Positions 24,772-33,049 of a stretch of 64,000 bases of DNA are shown here, one piece after another (position 1 is the stretch's first letter; every line of letters starts with the position of its first letter). The stretch spans positions 62,001-126,000 of the forward strand of contig CAQUUC010000003.1 of NCBI GenBank assembly GCA_948896235.1. The letters run 5' to 3'. The position numbers and the translations under genes were made by a program. Under the pieces are notes generated by a model. That model did not search any database. It worked only from the letters and a program-made list of their open reading frames with translations, and was not told the DNA's origin. This DNA comes from an uncultured Clostridia bacterium (lineage in GTDB: Bacteria; Bacillota; Clostridia; TANB77; CAG-508).

Positions 24772-24948
24772 TTATTTCTCGATATCTCTAGAATCCTCAT
24801 TTTCTGATTCTTTGTTATTTTTTGTATGACCTCTATAAAGTTCATTGTTTAATCTTATTATCATTTCAATCTGCTCTTCTGTTGGCTTATTTTTCCTTGA
24901 ATTATATGATTTGTTACAAGTGATAAGATTTTCGCTTCTTTTTTCAAA
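24772..24948 (-). pseudogene. decayed HNH endonuclease tail
   Basis: The rplB-rplW gap of 267 bases is far larger than its neighbours. It holds an open minus-strand stretch without a start, containing KRSENLITCNKSYNSRKNK then PTEEQIEMIIRLNNELYRGH and an acidic end before TAA at 24772. It aligns in register with the end of HNH nucleases (N-L-V-T-x-C-x-S-C-N-S-R-K), but the metal-site cysteines are replaced. Reads as a homing-nuclease remnant stranded in the operon. Confidence 0.45.
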
Positions 24949-24964
24949 TCATAACTTTCCAAGC

Positions 24965-25312
24965 TTATGCCCCCATAAATTCTTCAATTGAATCTTTATA
25001 TTTCTTTGAAATCTTAGTTACTTTTCCACCTTTGGCTAAATATGTTTTATCTCCTGGGTTTGTATCTATTGTAACAATAGCTTTTTTCCAGTCAGATGTT
25101 TTACCAACGTGTACTCCTACTCTTTTTTCTTTTCCTTTAACAGTAAGTGTGTTTACATTAACAACTTTTACACTAAAAAGTTTTTCAACAGCATTTGCTA
25201 TATCTACTTTTGTAGCTTTTTTGTTTACTTTAAAGGTATACTTTCCAGCTTGTAATCCGTCATTACTTTTTTCAGTAACAACAGGTTCTAAAATTATATC
25301 TTCTGGTCTCAT
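24965..25312 (-). CDS. rplW: ribosomal protein uL23
   Basis: 115 residues (starts MRPEDIILEPVVTEKSNDGL), with VNTLTVKGKEKRVGVHVGK. Exit-tunnel docking site for trigger factor and SRP. The C-terminal tail (YKDSIEEFMGA) is slightly longer than usual. Overlaps the rplD stop by one base. Confidence 0.96.
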   Translation of the reverse strand: MRPEDIILEPVVTEKSNDGLQAGKYTFKVNKKATKVDIANAVEKLFSVKVVNVNTLTVKGKEKRVGVHVGKTSDWKKAIVTIDTNPGDKTYLAKGGKVTKISKKYKDSIEEFMGA

Positions 25313-25935
25313 TATGCGTACACCTCCTCTAATTTTTTAACAGTATCAAGAGTTACTACAAGATTTGTATATTTTAATAAATCATAAACATTTATTGTAT
25401 TTACTAAACTTGTTTTTACTCCTTCAATGTTTCTTGCTGATTTTTGTACGTTTTCATTTTTTTCTGGTAATACGATTAATGTTTTTCCTTCAACTTTTAA
25501 ATTTGTTAAAGCATTAACCATATTTTTTGTTTTTATTTCTTTGAAATCGATTGCATCAACTACTACTAATTCATTTTCTAAAACTTTAGAACTTAGTACT
25601 GATCTAATTGCAAGTCTTCTTTCTTTTTTATTAACTCTATATTTGTAGCTACGTGGTTTTGGTCCTAATGCAACACCACCACCTACCCAATGAGGTGCTC
25701 TTATGCTACCTTGTCTTGCTCTACCTGTTCCTTTTTGTCTCCAAGGTTTTTTACCACCACCAGATACTTCTGTTCTAGTTTTTGTGCTTTGTGTACCTTG
25801 TCTTTGGTTAGCAAGATAATTAACTAATACACTATGTACGATATCTTCATTTGGTTCAATTCCAAATATAGCTTCATTTAATTCAATATCGCTAACTTTT
25901 TTACCTTCTATATTATATACATCTACTTTAGGCAT
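25312..25935 (-). CDS. rplD: ribosomal protein uL4
   Basis: 207 residues; the extended loop SGGGKKPWRQKGTGRARQGS reaches the exit tunnel. In several bacteria L4 also represses its own operon through the S10 leader, relevant to the structured leader upstream of rpsJ here. Confidence 0.97.
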   Translation of the reverse strand: MPKVDVYNIEGKKVSDIELNEAIFGIEPNEDIVHSVLVNYLANQRQGTQSTKTRTEVSGGGKKPWRQKGTGRARQGSIRAPHWVGGGVALGPKPRSYKYRVNKKERRLAIRSVLSSKVLENELVVVDAIDFKEIKTKNMVNALTNLKVEGKTLIVLPEKNENVQKSARNIEGVKTSLVNTINVYDLLKYTNLVVTLDTVKKLEEVYA

Positions 25936-25952
25936 CTTAAATCCTCCTTCCT

Positions 25953-26582
25953 CTATTTAACCACTTTTACAGATGGTCTAATTTTTAGTAATGCACCTTT
26001 AGCTCCTGGAACACTACCTTTTACTAATAATACATTTTTATCTAAATCTACACTTACAACATCTAAGTTTTGTATTGTAACTGTTTGAACTCCCATATGT
26101 CCTGGTAGTTTTTTACCTTTAAATACTCTTCCTGGTGTTGAAGTTGGTCCCATTGAACCTGGTCTTCTATGGTACATTGAACCATGTCCCATAGGTCCTC
26201 TTGATTGTCCATGACGTTTAATAACACCTTGGAAACCTTTTCCTTTAGTTGTTCCTTGAACATCTATTTTGTCTCCAGCAGCGAACACATCAGCTTTTAC
26301 TTCATCTCCAACTTGAACATCAATAGAATCTACTCTAAATTCTCTTAAATGTTTTTTGTTTTCAATTCCTGCCTTTTTAAAGTGTCCTGCTTCTGGTTTA
26401 TTAATATGTTTGTCTTTAACTTCTCCATATCCTAATTGAACTGCATTATATCCATCAGTTTCAACTGTTTTTACTTGTGCTACTACACAAGGTCCAGCTT
26501 GAATTGCTGTTACTGGAATAACTACACCTTTTTCATCAAATATTTGTGTCATTCCAACTTTTTTTCCAATGATTGCTTTCAT
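25953..26582 (-). CDS. rplC: ribosomal protein uL3
   Basis: 209 residues; starts MKAIIGKKVGMTQIFDEKGV and has the GHGSMYHRRPGSMGPTSTPG loop near the peptidyl transferase centre. Early 50S assembly protein. Confidence 0.97.
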   Translation of the reverse strand: MKAIIGKKVGMTQIFDEKGVVIPVTAIQAGPCVVAQVKTVETDGYNAVQLGYGEVKDKHINKPEAGHFKKAGIENKKHLREFRVDSIDVQVGDEVKADVFAAGDKIDVQGTTKGKGFQGVIKRHGQSRGPMGHGSMYHRRPGSMGPTSTPGRVFKGKKLPGHMGVQTVTIQNLDVVSVDLDKNVLLVKGSVPGAKGALLKIRPSVKVVK

Positions 26583-26677
26583 TATTATTTTTCCTCCTAA
26601 CTATTGGCTGATATTATAACCAGCATGGTTTTTCTGTTGTAGGTTTTTAACCTTAACCTAATTTTAAAATTTCTAAA

Positions 26678-27007
26678 TTATAATTTGATTTCTATTTCAA
26701 CACCAGCTGGTAATTCTAATTTCATTAGATTGTCAACTGTTTTTTGTGTTGGGTAAAGAATATCAATAACTCTTTTATGTGTTCTCATTTCAAATTGTTC
26801 TCTTGAATCTTTGTATTTATGAGGACAACGTAAAATTGTTACAACTTCTTTTTGTGTAGGTAATGGAATAGGACCTGAAACTTTAGCTCCTGTTCTTTTA
26901 GCAGTATCTACTATTTTTTCAGCAGACTGATCTAAAACAACGTGATCATAAGCTTTTAATCTTATTCTGATTTTTTCGCTTCCTACAATATTGTTTGTTG
27001 TTGCCAT
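26678..27007 (-). CDS. rpsJ: ribosomal protein uS10
   Basis: 109 residues; KIRIRLKAYDHVVLDQSAEK and GPIPLPTQK are diagnostic. First gene of the operon, start after AAGGAGGGAAAATACTT. Also known as NusE in antitermination complexes. N-terminal extension MATTNNIVGSE is a few residues longer than the minimal form. Confidence 0.97.
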   Translation of the reverse strand: MATTNNIVGSEKIRIRLKAYDHVVLDQSAEKIVDTAKRTGAKVSGPIPLPTQKEVVTILRCPHKYKDSREQFEMRTHKRVIDILYPTQKTVDNLMKLELPAGVEIEIKL

Positions 27008-27240
27008 AAGTATTTTCCCTCCTTAAAATAAAATGTACCTTGGCAAGTTATAAACGCACCCTGGTGTTTCATATATCACCATATAAAAAGCCCAAGTTTT
27101 TGCATGATTTTCTTGGGATAAGTGCTTATTTTAATAAAAACTTACCGCCCGGTCTAAGCCAAGACATACTCCACGAAAGTTCCCTCCACCCGTAAGGATG
27201 TAGCCACATTTCGCTTCAACGCAAATCTACATACCTAAAT
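27008..27240 (-). promoter_or_regulatory. structured 5' leader of the rpsJ operon
   Basis: About 225 bases between the promoter and rpsJ, with no reading frame of note and higher GC than its surroundings. It includes GGTGatatatgaaaCACC and the attenuator at 27084-27117. Firmicutes S10 operons often carry L4- or S10-responsive leaders; I cannot assign this one to a named class. Confidence 0.5.
27084..27117 (-). terminator. attenuator-like hairpin in the rpsJ leader
   Basis: Minus strand CCCAAG, a 15-base loop, CTTGGG, then CTTTTTAT: an intrinsic-terminator shape between the promoter and rpsJ. Upstream leader sequence could form competing structures, so it may control the whole operon. Confidence 0.6.
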
Positions 27241-27269
27241 ATTATATAACGCCTGCCTCCGTATGTCAA
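27241..27269 (-). promoter_or_regulatory. sigma-A promoter of the ribosomal operon
   Basis: Minus strand TTGACA (27264-27269), 17 bases, TATAAT (27241-27246): perfect consensus and spacing, as expected for the most strongly expressed operon in the window. Confidence 0.9.
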
Positions 27270-27366
27270 CACTTTTTCAGTATTTTTTTAGTAAAATTGT
27301 AATTTTTTTGTAAAAGTTTAGGAAGGTTATTTTGAATGTTATATATTTATTTTATATATGAAAAAT

Positions 27367-27386
27367 CGGCAAGCTTTCGCCTGCCG
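27367..27386 (-). terminator. terminator of the solute-binding protein gene
   Basis: Minus strand CGGCAGGC GAAA GCTTGCCG, eight paired bases with a GAAA tetraloop followed by ATTTTT. Confidence 0.85.
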
Positions 27387-27398
27387 TAGCATTACATC

Positions 27399-28997
27399 TC
27401 ATTGCCTATACCAAGTATTTATTTTGTAAAATAAATTATACCTATTAGGTTTTATATCCCCCATTAACTCAGAACTACAAATTAAAGAGCTTCTATTCCA
27501 ATATAAATACACATATGGCATATCTTCTTTATAAATATCAATTAAATTATTATATTTTTCTTTTAAGATCTTTTCTTCCCTAATGTTTTTTACATCATTT
27601 AATATTTGTTTTGCTGTTTCATTATTGTAATTTGCTAAATTTTCCTCTCCAAAATAAGAAGATAAATTTGGACTAAGTGCTGTATATTTTCCAGTTAAAA
27701 TCATATCATAATTTTTATTTTCTAAATATTTCTTATACGTTACATCGTTTGCTTTTATTATATTTACTTTAATCCCTAAAATTTCTAAACTATTCTTTAT
27801 ATTTTCTGCAACTTCTAGCCTTTTTCCACTAGTAAAATTAACTACCAAATTAAAACTTAACTTTAAAGTTCTATAATCTTTTGTCTTTTGCCATGTTTTA
27901 TTCTTAAATTCCCATCCATTTTCTATTAGTAATGATTTAGCCTTATCTATATTATATTCATATATAACTTTTCCATCTTCATATAGGTAGCTTCCATAGT
28001 CAAGTGGAAAATTTGCAATATAATATTTATCCCAATAAATAGCAGATACGATGTTTTGTTTATCTATTGCATAAGAAATAGCTTGTCTTATCTCTTTATT
28101 TGATAATTCTTCATTGTTACAATTAAAAGCTAGATAATCTAACTCTCTTCCTTTATAAGTTTTCAAATTATATCCTATAGTTCCAATATAATTTTGTATA
28201 TCTAAGCTATCTGTATTAATTATATCTATATTTCCTATTTTAAAAGCTTTATATACTTCTCCCATATTTCCATATTTTATAATTTTAATTTGATTAAGTT
28301 TACAATCTTTTTCTTCAATATTCCACCAATTTTCATTTAATTTTAGTATGACATTTCCATTATCATTTACCACCTTAAATTTTCCTGTTCCTACAGGATT
28401 AATATTTTTTGAAGTAGCTACAAAATCTTCATTCTCATAATATTTATATGACATTATAGGAAATATTAAGTTATATTCAAAAAATGGCACTTCTCTATCA
28501 AGGTTAATTCTTACAGTAGTATTATCTATTACTTCAACTCCAATAATGTTTTCTACATTATTAGTATAAATAGATTTAACATTTGAATCTTTTAATCTAT
28601 CTATTGTGAATTGTACATCCTTAGCTGTAAATAGAGTTCCATCATTCCATTTTACATTATCTTTTAATTTTATAACATATGCTGCGTCACTTACCTTACT
28701 CCATTCTTTTGCAAGGCATAATTCTATTTTATAATCTTCAGTTATAGTTAAAAGTGGTTCATATACTAATTTTGATATATTTTGAATTTGTGCATTATTA
28801 CTAAGGATTGGATTTATTGTATCAAATTTAACTATTGGAATTCTAATATTATCAATTATTTCTTCCTCTTTAGACACTTTTACTGTTTCATAATCATTCG
28901 CATTATTATCTTTTTTTCCATAAACAAGGTAAACAGAATATACAACCAGTCCAATAACAACAATTACAAAAATATATTTTAAAAAACTCGATTTCAA
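27399..28997 (-). CDS. peptide-type ABC transporter substrate-binding protein
   Basis: 532 residues, SBP family 5 (OppA/DppA-like). One N-terminal membrane anchor (SSFLKYIFVIVVIGLVVYSV) and no lipobox cysteine, so it is tethered by a helix rather than lipid. WNDGTLFTAKDVQFTIDRL and LSNKEIRQAISYAIDKQNIV are family motifs. No permease or ATPase genes adjoin, so it is an orphan that may feed a transporter elsewhere. Confidence 0.88.
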   Translation of the reverse strand: MKSSFLKYIFVIVVIGLVVYSVYLVYGKKDNNANDYETVKVSKEEEIIDNIRIPIVKFDTINPILSNNAQIQNISKLVYEPLLTITEDYKIELCLAKEWSKVSDAAYVIKLKDNVKWNDGTLFTAKDVQFTIDRLKDSNVKSIYTNNVENIIGVEVIDNTTVRINLDREVPFFEYNLIFPIMSYKYYENEDFVATSKNINPVGTGKFKVVNDNGNVILKLNENWWNIEEKDCKLNQIKIIKYGNMGEVYKAFKIGNIDIINTDSLDIQNYIGTIGYNLKTYKGRELDYLAFNCNNEELSNKEIRQAISYAIDKQNIVSAIYWDKYYIANFPLDYGSYLYEDGKVIYEYNIDKAKSLLIENGWEFKNKTWQKTKDYRTLKLSFNLVVNFTSGKRLEVAENIKNSLEILGIKVNIIKANDVTYKKYLENKNYDMILTGKYTALSPNLSSYFGEENLANYNNETAKQILNDVKNIREEKILKEKYNNLIDIYKEDMPYVYLYWNRSSLICSSELMGDIKPNRYNLFYKINTWYRQ

Positions 28998-29062
28998 ATC
29001 TATTCCTCCTAAAAATATATAGATACATCATATATTAAATATACCCATTTTTCAAGAAAAAA

Positions 29063-29093
29063 ATATGAATCGTATAACTTTTACGACTCATAT
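29063..29093 (-). terminator. terminator after the pseudopilin gene
   Basis: Minus strand ATATGAGTCGTA..TACGATTCATAT followed by a T7 run. Confidence 0.8.
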
Positions 29094-29142
29094 TTTCATT
29101 TATAATAACTATATTATTTTACCCAAATAACTCTGCAAAATG

Positions 29143-30754
29143 TTATTCCCAATCTAATGCAATATTTCCGTCTTTAAATTTCCATACTCCTGTTCTATAT
29201 AATCCTGTATCTTTTAACGCTTGTTCTACATCAGATGCTTTATTTAATTTTTCTACAGTTGCATCTGACTTTCCATAATTATTTAGTAAAATGTTAATAA
29301 ATACTGGAACTGACACATCAGGATCCCAAATATACCCAAGAATTTCAGGACACCCTGCAACATTTCCTCTATTATAGCAATTATATATATAACTTACTCC
29401 ACCTTTACATCTTATTTGTCCTACAATTCCAGCTCTTCTATTATTACCTCCTAATATTGTTCCAGTATTATAAGAGTTACAAATATATCCGCCTAAATGA
29501 TTACCGCTGTTCACCATTACATCCGGCAATTCCAGCTGAAACCCAACTAGATGATGTTACATTTCCATTATTTATACATTCTATTATAAACGATCTTAAA
29601 TCTACTCCATACCCATTAGTAGCAGCAATTCCACCTGAAGTTTCATTTGTAGCAGTAATGTTTCCATTATTTATGCATCTATATATAATTCCCCAATTAT
29701 GTCCAGCAATTCCACCTGAACTACTGCCACTCGTAGTAACGCTTGCATAATTTACACAATTCTCTACCTTTCCATAATTTTTACAAATTATTCCTGCACA
29801 ATTGTTACTTCCTGAAATTGTTCCTCTTACTTTTAAGTTCTTTACTATTCCTGTTGTTCCAAGACTTCCAAATAAAGCTTGATTTGAACTACTAGAATTA
29901 ATATAAATATTGCTTATTTCTTTATTGTTTCCTTCAAATATTCCTTTAAATTGATTTGTTTGTGTTCCTATTGGTGTCCAATTAATATCATTTTGAGTTG
30001 TCCCATCTACTTTATAACACACATTTTTTAGATCTAAGTCATTTGCTAATGTTACTGTTTTTCCTTCATATGTTCCACCTTTATTTACTATTTCTACAAA
30101 TTGAATTAAATCTTCTATTGTATATATAATTATATCTTTTTGTATACCTAATACTTTCACATTCTTTAATTTGTATTCATCATTTATGTCTTTTACATAT
30201 ACACTATATGTTCCATTATCTTCTATATTTTTTATTATAGTATATGTTCCATTATTGTTATTGGTTGTAGATATATTTTCTCCATTTATCGTTATTATAC
30301 TAAGTTCTACTTTTGACGTTATTGTTAATGTTATAGTTCCCTTTTTAAAATTTTCTGTATATTCTATAACTGATGCTATATTTATATTGCTACTTTCTTT
30401 ACCTTTTCCTAATGATGCTGCTATTTTTGGAACGCTTCTATCTATACTAAATTGCCACCCATCTACTATTGCTAAATCTCCACTTATATTCATATTATTT
30501 TCTATTATTCTATTATCAATATATTCTTTTTCATTATATTTAGGGTCTGTATATTTATCTGCCTGTAAGCTCAGCAGTACCGTTTCTAATTTTTCTCTTG
30601 CTCCTGCTTCATCATACTTTTCTCCTGCCTCTTTTGCTGTTTTAAATAACCCTTCGTCTCCTAATACAAAATTTATTGTTATTCCTGCTAGTATTAATAA
30701 TACAATAATGGTTATTATTAATGCTATAAGTGTTATTCCTCTTTCTTTTTTCAT
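29143..30754 (-). CDS. pseudopilin-like surface protein with GLUG-like repeats, read through a CGGN shift
   Basis: 536 residues if a C at 29506 is skipped. The N-terminus has a prepilin cleavage site and helix (KKERGITLIALIITIIVLLI). Next come a pilin-like segment, an Ig-like beta region at about 140-200 and GLUG-like repeats (GIAGHNWGIIYRCINNGNIT, GIAATNGYG, GIAGCNG). A C-terminal cap ends FKDGNIALDWE. Without the shift it ends right after the third repeat (CGG-TAA). Exported and probably surface-displayed or part of a pilus-like fibre; partner pilus genes are not in the window. Confidence 0.8.
29503..29506 (-). other. CGGN shift site 3 (CAG-C-GGT)
   Basis: Extra C at 29506. The zero frame reads CGG then TAA; skipping it gives GCNGEQ-GNHLGGY and 120 more residues with the same repeat style. 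Confidence 0.7.
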
Positions 30755-30939
30755 TTGTTCCTCCTATGTTTTAGTAAATTGTTATCATTTTTTTCATTAT
30801 TTATACCTAATTTTTAAGAATTAAATCTTTTATGTCATAATTTTATATTTACTTATATTATTTGTCAACACCATTATATTTTAATTTTAACCTTTTTAGC
30901 TGTCTTTATATAAGGTTTACTTATCTTAAATAAATTAAA

Positions 30940-30967
30940 AAAGCTACACTTTAAAAGTGCAACTCAT
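30940..30967 (-). terminator. hairpin after chromosomal spoVS
   Basis: Minus strand TTGCACTTT..AAAGTGTAG followed by CTTTTTT, in the 241-base gap between spoVS and the pseudopilin gene. Nothing else seen in this gap. Confidence 0.6.
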
Positions 30968-30995
30968 TTTTAATTTATTTATATTATCACATATT

Positions 30996-31259
30996 TTAAG
31001 CACGTGATTCTACTACTATTTTAATTCCTGTTCTATCTTCTCCTTCAACTTGAACCTCTGCAAACGCTGGTACGCAAACTAGGTCCACTCCTGTTGGAGC
31101 TACAAATCCTCTTGCAATAGCTACTGCCTTTATAGCTTGATTTAAGGCTCCTGCTCCTATTGCTTGCATTTCTGCTCTTTCATTTTCTTTTACCAAACCT
31201 GCAATTGCTCCTGCTACTGAATTTGGATTTGATTTTGATGAGATTTTTAAAACTTCCAT
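30996..31259 (-). CDS. spoVS: stage V sporulation protein S
   Basis: 87 residues; LKISSKSNPNSVAGAIAGLV, MQAIGAGALNQAIKAVAIAR and VDLVCVPAF are the SpoVS core. Downstream of ymdB and rny as in many Firmicutes. Probably the native copy; the prophage carries a divergent one. Confidence 0.95.
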   Translation of the reverse strand: MEVLKISSKSNPNSVAGAIAGLVKENERAEMQAIGAGALNQAIKAVAIARGFVAPTGVDLVCVPAFAEVQVEGEDRTGIKIVVESRA

Positions 31260-31389
31260 TGTTTCTGCCTCCTAAAATATAATTTTTTGTTTCATTTTGA
31301 ACATGTATATTTATATTATATTTTAAGTCTGTTGTCTAGTATTTTTTGGAAAAAACAGGAAGTTTTCATCGTGTTTTTTCGTCATTTTT

Positions 31390-32160
31390 CTACATATTTA
31401 ACAATTCTATTTTACTTGCTCGACAAGTATTATCATCAAGCTCAAAAATGCAACCATTTAAGACACAATTTCCTTCTGCTAATTTATACTTTTCAGGCAA
31501 GGTAGTTTCAAATCTTTTTATAGATGCCGAAACCTCCATTCCTATAACAGATTTTTTAGGACCTGTCATACCTATATCAGTAATATACGCTGTTCCATTT
31601 TCTAAAATTTGTCCATCTGCTGTTTGTACATGAGTATGTGTTCCAAATACGATATTTACTCTTCCATCTAAATAATATCCCATAGCAATCTTCTCTGCTG
31701 TTGCTTCTGCATGAAAATCTACTATTATATAATCTACTTTATTTTCTATTTCTTTTAAAATATCGTTTATCATTACAAAAGGATTTTCTGATAAGACATT
31801 CATATCAGTTCTACCAATTAGATTAACTGTAGCAATTCTTTTTCCTTTACACTCTCTTATAGTATATCCTTTTCCAAGAACACCTTTAGGATAATTCGCA
31901 GGCCTTATTAGATTTGGATGATCTATAAAATTGAAAATATCCTTTTTGCCCCAAGTGTGATTTCCCATTGTAACTACATCCACACCCATAGCTAACATTT
32001 CCTTAAATAATTTCTCAGTAATACCCATACCTCCAGCTGAGTTTTCTCCATTCGCCACAATAAAATCTATTTGTTTTTCTCTTTTTAAATTAGGTATTAT
32101 CTCTTTTGCCTTTTTTAATCCACTTTCTCCAACTATATCTCCAATTGCTAAAATCCTCAA
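31390..32160 (-). CDS. ymdB: YmdB family metallophosphoesterase
   Basis: 256 residues, TTG start after GGAAG. Metal-site motifs GDIVG, NGENSAGGMGI, MGNHTWGKKDIF and HAEATAEK..GTHTHVQTAD match the TIGR00282/YmdB family, with cyclic-nucleotide phosphodiesterase activity described for B. subtilis YmdB. Normally adjacent to rny; here two foreign cassettes separate them. Confidence 0.93.
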   Translation of the reverse strand: MRILAIGDIVGESGLKKAKEIIPNLKREKQIDFIVANGENSAGGMGITEKLFKEMLAMGVDVVTMGNHTWGKKDIFNFIDHPNLIRPANYPKGVLGKGYTIRECKGKRIATVNLIGRTDMNVLSENPFVMINDILKEIENKVDYIIVDFHAEATAEKIAMGYYLDGRVNIVFGTHTHVQTADGQILENGTAYITDIGMTGPKKSVIGMEVSASIKRFETTLPEKYKLAEGNCVLNGCIFELDDNTCRASKIELLNM

Positions 32161-32236
32161 CCTTCATCTTCCTTCCTATTTTATCTTTTTCTATTATACA
32201 CTATATTTTCATAAATTGAAATATTTTTTATTATAT

Positions 32237-32265
32237 TTGATTTATGTTAATTGTTATGGTATAAT
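32237..32265 (+). promoter_or_regulatory. promoter of cassette gene 1
   Basis: TTGATT, 17 bases, TATAAT. The stretch from ATTTGATTTATGTTAAT through the -10 box is nearly identical to the promoter at 32647-32675, marking the two genes as related modules. Confidence 0.75.
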
Positions 32266-32306
32266 TTGTATTGACACTGTTGATTGTTGTTTTAGGAGGT
32301 ATGCCT

Positions 32307-32564
32307 ATGGCTGTATTAACAAACTTTCTTTACATTAAAAAACGGGCAAAACCTAATCGTAAGAGGGGTCTTGCTCCCGCCATCTGCGTCAAACGCTGCA
32401 GCAACGATACAGCTTACTCAGTTAAGTTGAATAATGAGGATTATTGTATCGTTGAAATGCCCTCTGGTGTGATCTGGGATCCAGACCACATTGCAAAACT
32501 TTCCATCAATAAGGAGTTAAAGGAAAGAATTATGGGAATCATAAGTTCTTTTAAAGATTTCTAG
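32307..32564 (+). CDS. cassette gene 1, unknown protein
   Basis: 85 residues starting MAVLTNFLYIKKRAKP after TTAGGAGGTATGCCT. Basic N-terminus, then a mixed alpha/beta part (YCIVEMPSGVIWDPDHIAKL). No family recognised. Codon use is richer in G and C than neighbours and it has one in-frame CGG (KK-R-AK). It lies on the strand opposite to rny/ymdB with its own promoter and terminator, so it was probably acquired. Confidence 0.6.
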   Translation: MAVLTNFLYIKKRAKPNRKRGLAPAICVKRCSNDTAYSVKLNNEDYCIVEMPSGVIWDPDHIAKLSINKELKERIMGIISSFKDF

Positions 32565-32567
32565 GAA

Positions 32568-32597
32568 AAGAGCCGGCATTAATGCCGGCCTTTTCTT
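32568..32597 (+). terminator. terminator of cassette gene 1
   Basis: GCCGGCATTAATGCCGGC perfect hairpin followed by CTTTTCTTG, starting 9 bases after the stop codon. Confidence 0.85.
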
Positions 32598-32646
32598 GCA
32601 TTTTATATACGATTAAGAAAAAACTTTATGATTATCTTTATTAAAT

Positions 32647-32675
32647 TTGATTTATGTTAATAGTTATGATATAAT
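32647..32675 (+). promoter_or_regulatory. promoter of cassette gene 2
   Basis: TTGATT, 17 bases, TATAAT; near-copy of the promoter at 32237-32265. Confidence 0.75.
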
Positions 32676-32728
32676 ATTGTTAAGTAGTTTTTTGTATCTT
32701 GTTTCAATGAAAATAGGAGGAAAAAATA

Positions 32729-33007
32729 ATGAAGAAAAAGAAAGATCAAAACATCCGTAGCTACTCATACTCTTTCGGAATCGTGAAGGAGGACGACATC
32801 CATTCAAGGATCATCATTACTCGGAACGACATTCCGTACTGTCAGTTTTTTGACGGTGTTTTTATGAATCCTGGCGGGGTCGAGAAAAAGGAGGATATGC
32901 CTTCAAGTGAAAAGATTCTTCTGTGGAAGCATATGAACCACTATGGCGATGATGTGGCAGATAAGGATCTTACACTGTCCGCTCGGAATGGTGTATTCAC
33001 TCTTTAA
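32729..33007 (+). CDS. cassette gene 2, unknown protein
   Basis: 92 residues, start after AATAGGAGGAAAAAATA. Lysine-rich front, then SYSFGIVKEDDIHSRIIITR and a C-terminal half with MNHYGDDVADKDLTLSARNG. Not similar to cassette gene 1 except in build and promoter. Two in-frame CGG codons (TR-ND, AR-NG) and GC-rich third positions mark it as foreign to this genome. Function unknown. Confidence 0.6.
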   Translation: MKKKKDQNIRSYSYSFGIVKEDDIHSRIIITRNDIPYCQFFDGVFMNPGGVEKKEDMPSSEKILLWKHMNHYGDDVADKDLTLSARNGVFTL

Positions 33008-33009
33008 TC

Positions 33010-33048
33010 TTCAAGAAAAAGCCAGTGCTGTTAGCACTGGCCTCTTTC
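33010..33048 (+). terminator. terminator of cassette gene 2
   Basis: GCCAGTGCTGTTAGCACTGGC hairpin preceded by AAGAAAAA and followed by CTCTTTCTTT, right up to the rny stop codon, so it may serve both directions. Confidence 0.8.
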
Positions 33049-33049
33049 T

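Noticed and set aside
29143..29529. A separate 128-codon gene
   Set aside because: No ribosome site at its ATG; its sequence continues the repeat pattern of the pseudopilin frame.
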